In this document: positions 5,801-8,361 of the stretch, in pieces
How positions within the stretch are numbered: position 1 is the stretch's first letter
How the letters are laid out: every line of letters starts with the position of its first letter
Assembly (NCBI GenBank): GCA_031284445.1
Contig: JAISZW010000155.1
Location: forward strand, 1 to 8,361
Origin: Candidatus Methanovirga basalitermitum
Lineage (GTDB): Archaea > Methanobacteriota > Methanobacteria > Methanobacteriales > Methanobacteriaceae
Length of the DNA stretch: 8,361 bases
Reading direction: 5' to 3'
The notes under the pieces: generated by a model
What the model was told of the DNA's origin: nothing
What the model saw: the letters and a program-made list of their open reading frames with translations, nothing else
Database searches by the model: none
Made by a program: the position numbers and the translations under genes

Positions 5801-5829
5801 TTGACATATAAGTATATATATAGTATTAT
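5801..5829 (+). promoter_or_regulatory. Near-consensus sigma-A promoter for a second small RNA
   Basis: Perfect -35 TTGACA (5801-5806), a 17-bp spacer, and TATTAT (5824-5829), five of six matches. It is the best promoter in the window, firing rightward at about 5836 into a stretch with no plus-strand gene before the terminator at 5903-5935. Confidence 0.8.
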
Positions 5830-5835
5830 AAAAAT

Positions 5836-5937
5836 ATAGGCTATAGCTCTAGTCTATACAACTTATTTCTTTCAAGTGTTTATATCTTAAAAGAAATAGA
5901 AAGTGCCCTCTAATGGATAGGGGGGCACCTTTTATAA
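5836..5937 (+). ncRNA. Free-standing structured small RNA candidate, about 100 nt
   Basis: The interval between a near-consensus promoter and an intrinsic terminator can fold into three successive hairpins. The first is TATAGGCTA/TAGTCTATA (5835-5843 with 5850-5858, 9 bp, one wobble), at the very 5' end. The second is TATTTCTTT/AAAGAAATA (5864-5872 with 5890-5898). The third is the terminator stem (5903-5911 with 5920-5928). No reading frame with a ribosome binding site lies inside. It does not overlap the toxin mRNA or the gene to its right, so it would act in trans or be structural. I recognise no known RNA family. Confidence 0.6.
5903..5935. terminator. Intrinsic terminator for the small RNA and the converging 126-residue gene
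   Basis: GTGCCC (5903-5908) pairs with GGGCAC (5923-5928), extended by T-G, C-G and T-G pairs, around the loop AATGGATA. TTTTAT follows on the plus strand; on the minus strand the stem is followed by TTTCTATTT, so it may also end the leftward gene whose stop is at 5962. Confidence 0.8.
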
Positions 5938-5961
5938 TTTATTTTTGTTTTTAAAAAGAGA

Positions 5962-6342
5962 TCATAGTAGCATAGTAGGTATATCGCTAATTTTTTTAAA
6001 GGAATATTGTATGTCATTAATAGTTATTTCAATATTGTCTTTGACATATATTATTTCTTTATTATTAAAATGTTTGCTATTAATTACATATATTGATTTT
6101 GTTTTACTAAAGAAAGTGCCTGTATCAATATGTTTTTCCATCTCCGATTGGGAATTGTAAGTATAATTATAAAATATATAATTATAATCTGCATCGAAAA
6201 CCATTGTTGCGAATGGGAGTTCTTCACAAGTGAATGTTCCTTTTAATTTATATTGGTCGTCTAAGTTGTTATTTTTTTTTATAAAAATTAAAATGAGGAT
6301 TAATATTGACATAGAAAAAAATAACGCAATATATTTTTTCAT
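5962..6342 (-). CDS. Small membrane-anchored extracytoplasmic protein, function unknown
   Basis: A 126-residue protein starting MKKYIALFFSMSILILILIF: a signal-anchor of about 20 residues with no lipobox cysteine, so it is probably tethered rather than lipidated. The remainder is a beta-rich outside domain with GTFTCEELPFATMVFD and a mid-region DTGTFFSKTKSIYVI. I have a loose memory of similar small clostridial extracytoplasmic proteins but no family name. The start is supported by AAAGGGTG about seven bases upstream. It diverges from the secreted-protein gene at 6433 across 90 bases and is probably ended by the terminator at 5903-5935. A rightward frame overlapping its 3' end is an antisense shadow. 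Confidence 0.75.
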   Translation of the reverse strand: MKKYIALFFSMSILILILIFIKKNNNLDDQYKLKGTFTCEELPFATMVFDADYNYIFYNYTYNSQSEMEKHIDTGTFFSKTKSIYVINSKHFNNKEIIYVKDNIEITINDIQYSFKKISDIPTMLL

Positions 6343-6432
6343 AATTTCACCCTTTATTTTTTAAAATTTGATAATTTAAATGTAAACGTAGCATATCATA
6401 TATTATGACGATCAAAAAGGTGGAATGTATTT
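6343..6432. promoter_or_regulatory. Divergent promoter region between the 126- and 193-residue genes
   Basis: Ninety very AT-rich bases separate two diverging genes and must hold both promoters. I see only weak candidates: TATTAT (6401-6406) and TATCAT (6394-6399) as rightward -10 boxes without good -35 partners, and leftward TTTACA followed 17 bases later by TAAAAA. Ribosome binding sites are clear on both sides. Confidence 0.4.
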
Positions 6433-7014
6433 ATGAGAAAATTTTTTGTTTTAATATTTGTTTTTGCTGTATTCTTTTCAGCCGTATCAGTTCAAGCTAA
6501 AACAATTTCTAATGATGAAGTGATAGTAGAGGTTTCCGAAGAAGACGTTAATAAAGCTAATGAAGAACAAATTAAATTGTACTTAGATAAATATAATTCA
6601 ATAAAAGAAACCCCGACATATGAGTATAAACTAGAAAAAGTAGGTTCGCAAACAGCTACAAAAGTAAGAATTGGATATGCAGCCAATCAACCTAAAAATG
6701 GCACAGTATTTGCTTCAACCGGAGGTTTTTACTGGTCTGATGGAGGGAATGAAGTTAGTATATCAATCTCTATTGGGTATGGGATATTTTCTCTTTCAGT
6801 TTCTCCTGGCAAACCCGCTTCATCTGGTGAATATATTTCAGCTCCCGTTAATAAAGCATGTAAATTAGTAATACACAAAGATATAGAAGTAATTAAATAT
6901 CAACTTTATAGAAGACCTTTAGTTGCTGGAGTTGGTACGGGTAATTGGACATACGTAGAAGATAGTTATACAAAAACTCCAGTAAAGCATTACTTAAGCG
7001 TTGAAACTTTGTAA
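6433..7014 (+). CDS. Secreted protein of unknown function, 193 residues
   Basis: Typical Sec signal peptide MRKFFVLIFVFAVFFSAVSVQA, probably cleaved before KTISNDE. The mature part begins with an acidic helical region (EVSEEDVNKANEEQIKLYLD) and continues as a glycine- and serine-rich beta domain (GTVFASTGGFYWSDGG, GIFSLSVSPGKPASSGEY, GTGNWTYVEDSY). There is a single cysteine in the mature protein and no sortase or choline-binding signal, so it is probably released. AAGGTGG precedes the ATG by about nine bases. Its own terminator follows at 7046-7076, so it is a single-gene unit. I do not recognise the family; the general look (small secreted beta protein in accessory DNA) would fit a bacteriocin-like or surface cargo protein, but nothing proves it. 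Confidence 0.8.
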   Translation: MRKFFVLIFVFAVFFSAVSVQAKTISNDEVIVEVSEEDVNKANEEQIKLYLDKYNSIKETPTYEYKLEKVGSQTATKVRIGYAANQPKNGTVFASTGGFYWSDGGNEVSISISIGYGIFSLSVSPGKPASSGEYISAPVNKACKLVIHKDIEVIKYQLYRRPLVAGVGTGNWTYVEDSYTKTPVKHYLSVETL

Positions 7015-7045
7015 TCTCGTCTATTTGTAAAGGGTTAAAATGATA

Positions 7046-7076
7046 ATAGTCGCTCATTATTATAGTGAGCGACTAT
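7046..7076. terminator. Terminator after the 193-residue secreted protein
   Basis: Perfect 11-bp stem ATAGTCGCTCA / TGAGCGACTAT (7046-7056, 7066-7076), nine-base loop TTATTATAG, then ATTTATTATT. It shares sequence and structure with the core of the palindrome at 369-398. Confidence 0.85.
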
Positions 7077-7113
7077 ATTTATTATTAATTTTATAGTTTT
7101 GCATAGACTTTTG

Positions 7114-7122
7114 TGATAATAT
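7114..7122 (+). promoter_or_regulatory. Possible extended -10 element before the 233-residue gene
   Basis: TGATAATAT carries the TGn extension plus TAATAT. There is no good -35 at normal spacing, so it would rely on the extended -10. If used, the gene has a leader of about 60 bases. Confidence 0.3.
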
Positions 7123-7190
7123 AAAGCCTACGACATCTATTTTTGACCTAAGATTTAGAAAATTAAATATTTTAAGGGGGAATTCTATTT

Positions 7191-7892
7191 ATGAAGTTCA
7201 AAAAAATGTTATTTATTTGTTTATCTGTGGTAATGTCAATTATCCCTAATTCTTTTGCACTAGCTAATGTAAAAACTCCAACTACTATTCTTTCTAGTGT
7301 TTTTCCAACTAGCTCTTTGACTAGAGCTGAATATGAAGATTGGTTTTTTGAAAATCAAGATGAAAACGCTATAGAAAAGTATAATAGTTTAACTGATGAA
7401 CAAAAGGATAAATTAGTAAGTTATTTATCCGATCCATATTTACTAATAGATACATTAGAAGCTAATATTACTCCTAACAGCAGTAGAGTATTCAATAATG
7501 GTGATTTAATAGTGTCAGTAGAAGAGGTAATTGAAAATCTTTCAGAAGAGACAATAAAAGCGGCAACTCAAACAGTAAAAGCAACGTATGTAAGAACTAC
7601 CTCAATATTTGGTCTTAAGGTGTTTGAAACAACAGCTTGGATACAGTATACTCACAATGGATCTGAAATTATCTCTATTGATGGTTCAAACATCTTTACA
7701 TCAGTTAATTGGTATGTAATTTTCAAAGCAGTATACAGTGGCAAGACCACATGGAAAACAACAACGACTGCTTATGCTTCTTCTGATATAGTTTGGGAAG
7801 TATCTATAGAAGATTATGGAGTTACTACAGGTAGTAATTATATTCGAGTTTCCGGAAATACTAGTAATACGGCAGGAGGCTACTATGAATGA
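7191..7892 (+). CDS. Secreted protein of unknown function, 233 residues
   Basis: Signal peptide MKFKKMLFICLSVVMSIIPN ending near FALA, with the ATG placed by AAGGGGG (7174-7180). The mature chain has a helical acidic N-terminal third (RAEYEDWFFENQDENAIEKY, then LTDEQKDKLVSYLSD) and a beta-rich C-terminal domain (FGLKVFETTAWIQYTHNG, NWYVIFKAVYSGKTTWKTTT) with many Thr and Ser, ending NTAGGYYE. The mature part has no cysteines and no anchoring signal. The overall plan (signal peptide, acidic helix, beta domain) resembles that of the 193-residue protein upstream, though I see no clear residue-level similarity. Its stop overlaps the start of a 49-residue membrane peptide (ATGA), so the two are co-translated. 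Family unknown. Confidence 0.8.
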   Translation: MKFKKMLFICLSVVMSIIPNSFALANVKTPTTILSSVFPTSSLTRAEYEDWFFENQDENAIEKYNSLTDEQKDKLVSYLSDPYLLIDTLEANITPNSSRVFNNGDLIVSVEEVIENLSEETIKAATQTVKATYVRTTSIFGLKVFETTAWIQYTHNGSEIISIDGSNIFTSVNWYVIFKAVYSGKTTWKTTTTAYASSDIVWEVSIEDYGVTTGSNYIRVSGNTSNTAGGYYE

Positions 7893-8038
7893 TTATTAAT
7901 ATAGCAAAGTTAATATTCGTTATAGTCTGTGCAAAGTTAATTCTGTTTGTAATACTTGTTTTATTAGGTATTGGCATTAGTCAGTTTAATGGTAGTAGTA
8001 ATAGTAATGTCCGATATTCCACCGAAATAATTTCATAA
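7889..8038 (+). CDS. 49-residue single-span membrane peptide overlapping the secreted-protein gene
   Basis: ATG at 7889 overlaps the TGA of the 233-residue gene as ATGA, with AGGAGG (7874-7879) nine bases upstream inside that gene. The peptide begins MIINIAKLIFVIVCAKLILF and has a hydrophobic span over about residues 4-30, then a polar Ser/Asn-rich tail (QFNGSSNSNVRYSTEIIS). The overlap and binding site are typical of translational coupling. A terminator follows 12 bases after the stop, closing a two-gene operon. A small membrane partner beside a secreted protein could be an immunity or export factor, but that is only suggested by position. Confidence 0.65.
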   Translation: MIINIAKLIFVIVCAKLILFVILVLLGIGISQFNGSSNSNVRYSTEIIS

Positions 8039-8361
8039 TTTAAAGAAGTAAAAATACACTCTCTAAGAGACAAGAGAGTGTATTTTTTTAGTGAGAACAT
8101 AGTAGAATTTAAATTGATTATTATTGTACAGTTACTATTTCTCCTTAGTATTATCATCGGCACAGCATAGGTCGAAAATTGCACGCCATGATTAATGTCA
8201 AAATTATCAATAGCTTTGATAAGACCTATACATCCTACTTGAAATATATCATCCACATACTCCCCTCTGTTGTTAAATCTTTGTATTATACTAAGAACTA
8301 ACCTAAGATTACCGTAGATATATTGTTCGCGAGCATTTTCATCACCATCTAAAATTTTGTC
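7981..8361 (-). pseudogene. Truncated SigG-like forespore sigma factor (5' part; edge-cut)
   Basis: Leftward frame open from the right edge. From 8361 to about 8149 it reads like sigma factor G region 2: DGDENAREQYIYGNLRLVLS, then IIQRFNNRGEYVDDIFQVGC, IGLIKAIDNFD, QFSTYAVPMII. In intact SigG this continues GEIRRYLRDNN and then regions 3 and 4, which bind the -35 box. Here it continues LRRNSNCTIIINLN and runs without homology through a terminator hairpin to a stop at 7981. The N-terminus lies outside the window; internal ATGs are not the start. SigG directs late forespore transcription, so an intact copy or the missing half must be elsewhere if the cell sporulates. Either the element is inserted in sigG or this is a decayed duplicate. 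The SigF/SigG distinction rests on recall of the FNNRGEYVDD block. Confidence 0.75.
8050..8087. terminator. Bidirectional terminator between the secreted-protein operon and the SigG fragment
   Basis: Perfect 15-bp stem: AAAAATACACTCTCT (8050-8064) with AGAGAGTGTATTTTT (8073-8087), loop AAGAGACA, followed by more T on the plus strand and T-rich on the minus strand. It lies within the open frame running on from the SigG fragment, showing that this stretch is not coding. Confidence 0.9.

Noticed and set aside
5910..5957. Short plus-strand frame beginning ATGGATAGG in the small RNA terminator
   Set aside because: It lies in the terminator stem and loop and has no ribosome binding site.
5945..6160. 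71-codon plus-strand frame
   Set aside because: Antisense to the well-supported 126-residue gene; no ribosome binding site.
6492..6868. Minus frame 6492-6686 and plus frame 6671-6868 within the 193-residue gene
   Set aside because: Both are shadows of a gene with a signal peptide and a good ribosome binding site.
7143..7171. TTGACC followed by AATATT as a promoter for the 233-residue gene
   Set aside because: Transcription would start at the ribosome binding site, leaving almost no leader; the -10 is also poor.
7981..8256. 91-codon minus-strand frame starting MDDIFQV as an independent gene
   Set aside because: The Met is internal to sigma region 2; the same frame continues with homology to the window edge at 8361.
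1..8361. CRISPR arrays, tRNA and rRNA genes
   Set aside because: No regularly spaced repeats, tRNA-like cloverleaf or rRNA-like sequence was found on reading both strands.

Overview
The window is AT-rich, low-GC Gram-positive (Clostridia-like) DNA. Strong AGGAGG-type ribosome binding sites, sigma-A-like promoters, intrinsic terminators and a fragment of a forespore sigma factor (SigG-like) at the right edge suggest an endospore-forming clostridial relative; the species cannot be named from the sequence. It looks like the inside and one end of a mobilizable or conjugative element.

Layout. (1) Bases 1-372 hold the 3' end of an Rpn-type PD-(D/E)XK nuclease/transposase-like gene, closed by a long palindromic terminator. 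(2) Bases 499-5398 are a rightward transfer module: a MobP3/MobL-type relaxase, a two-anchor membrane protein with a stalk-like extracytoplasmic domain, and a VirD4-type coupling ATPase. The ribosome binding sites of these three genes point to non-AUG starts (AUU, UUG, AUA). No mating-pore genes are present. (3) Bases 5400-5940 contain no long gene but are dense in signals, and are the highlight of the window. A 35-codon hydrophobic peptide gene on the minus strand faces a short plus-strand RNA with a near-consensus promoter. The two share a bidirectional terminator and a direct repeat (GATATTC-N3-GTCGCAT) that overlaps the peptide start codon, and the peptide's Shine-Dalgarno sequence is locked in a hairpin. 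This matches the architecture of the par (fst/RNAII) type I toxin-antitoxin locus of enterococcal plasmid pAD1, with an apparently unrelated peptide. Just beyond it lies a second, free-standing small RNA candidate with its own promoter, three hairpins and terminator. (4) Bases 5962-8038 carry unrecognised cargo: a membrane-anchored 126-residue protein on the minus strand, two secreted proteins of 193 and 233 residues on the plus strand, and a 49-residue membrane peptide overlapping the stop of the last one. (5) A bidirectional terminator separates these from a leftward SigG-like fragment whose homology stops abruptly inside region 2, as though the gene is broken by the element or by a deletion.

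Working together (inference): relaxase and coupling protein would process the element's DNA and dock it to a pore supplied by another element. The type I locus would stabilise the element against loss. The secreted proteins are cargo of unknown role. All family assignments are from recall of conserved motifs, without database searches.
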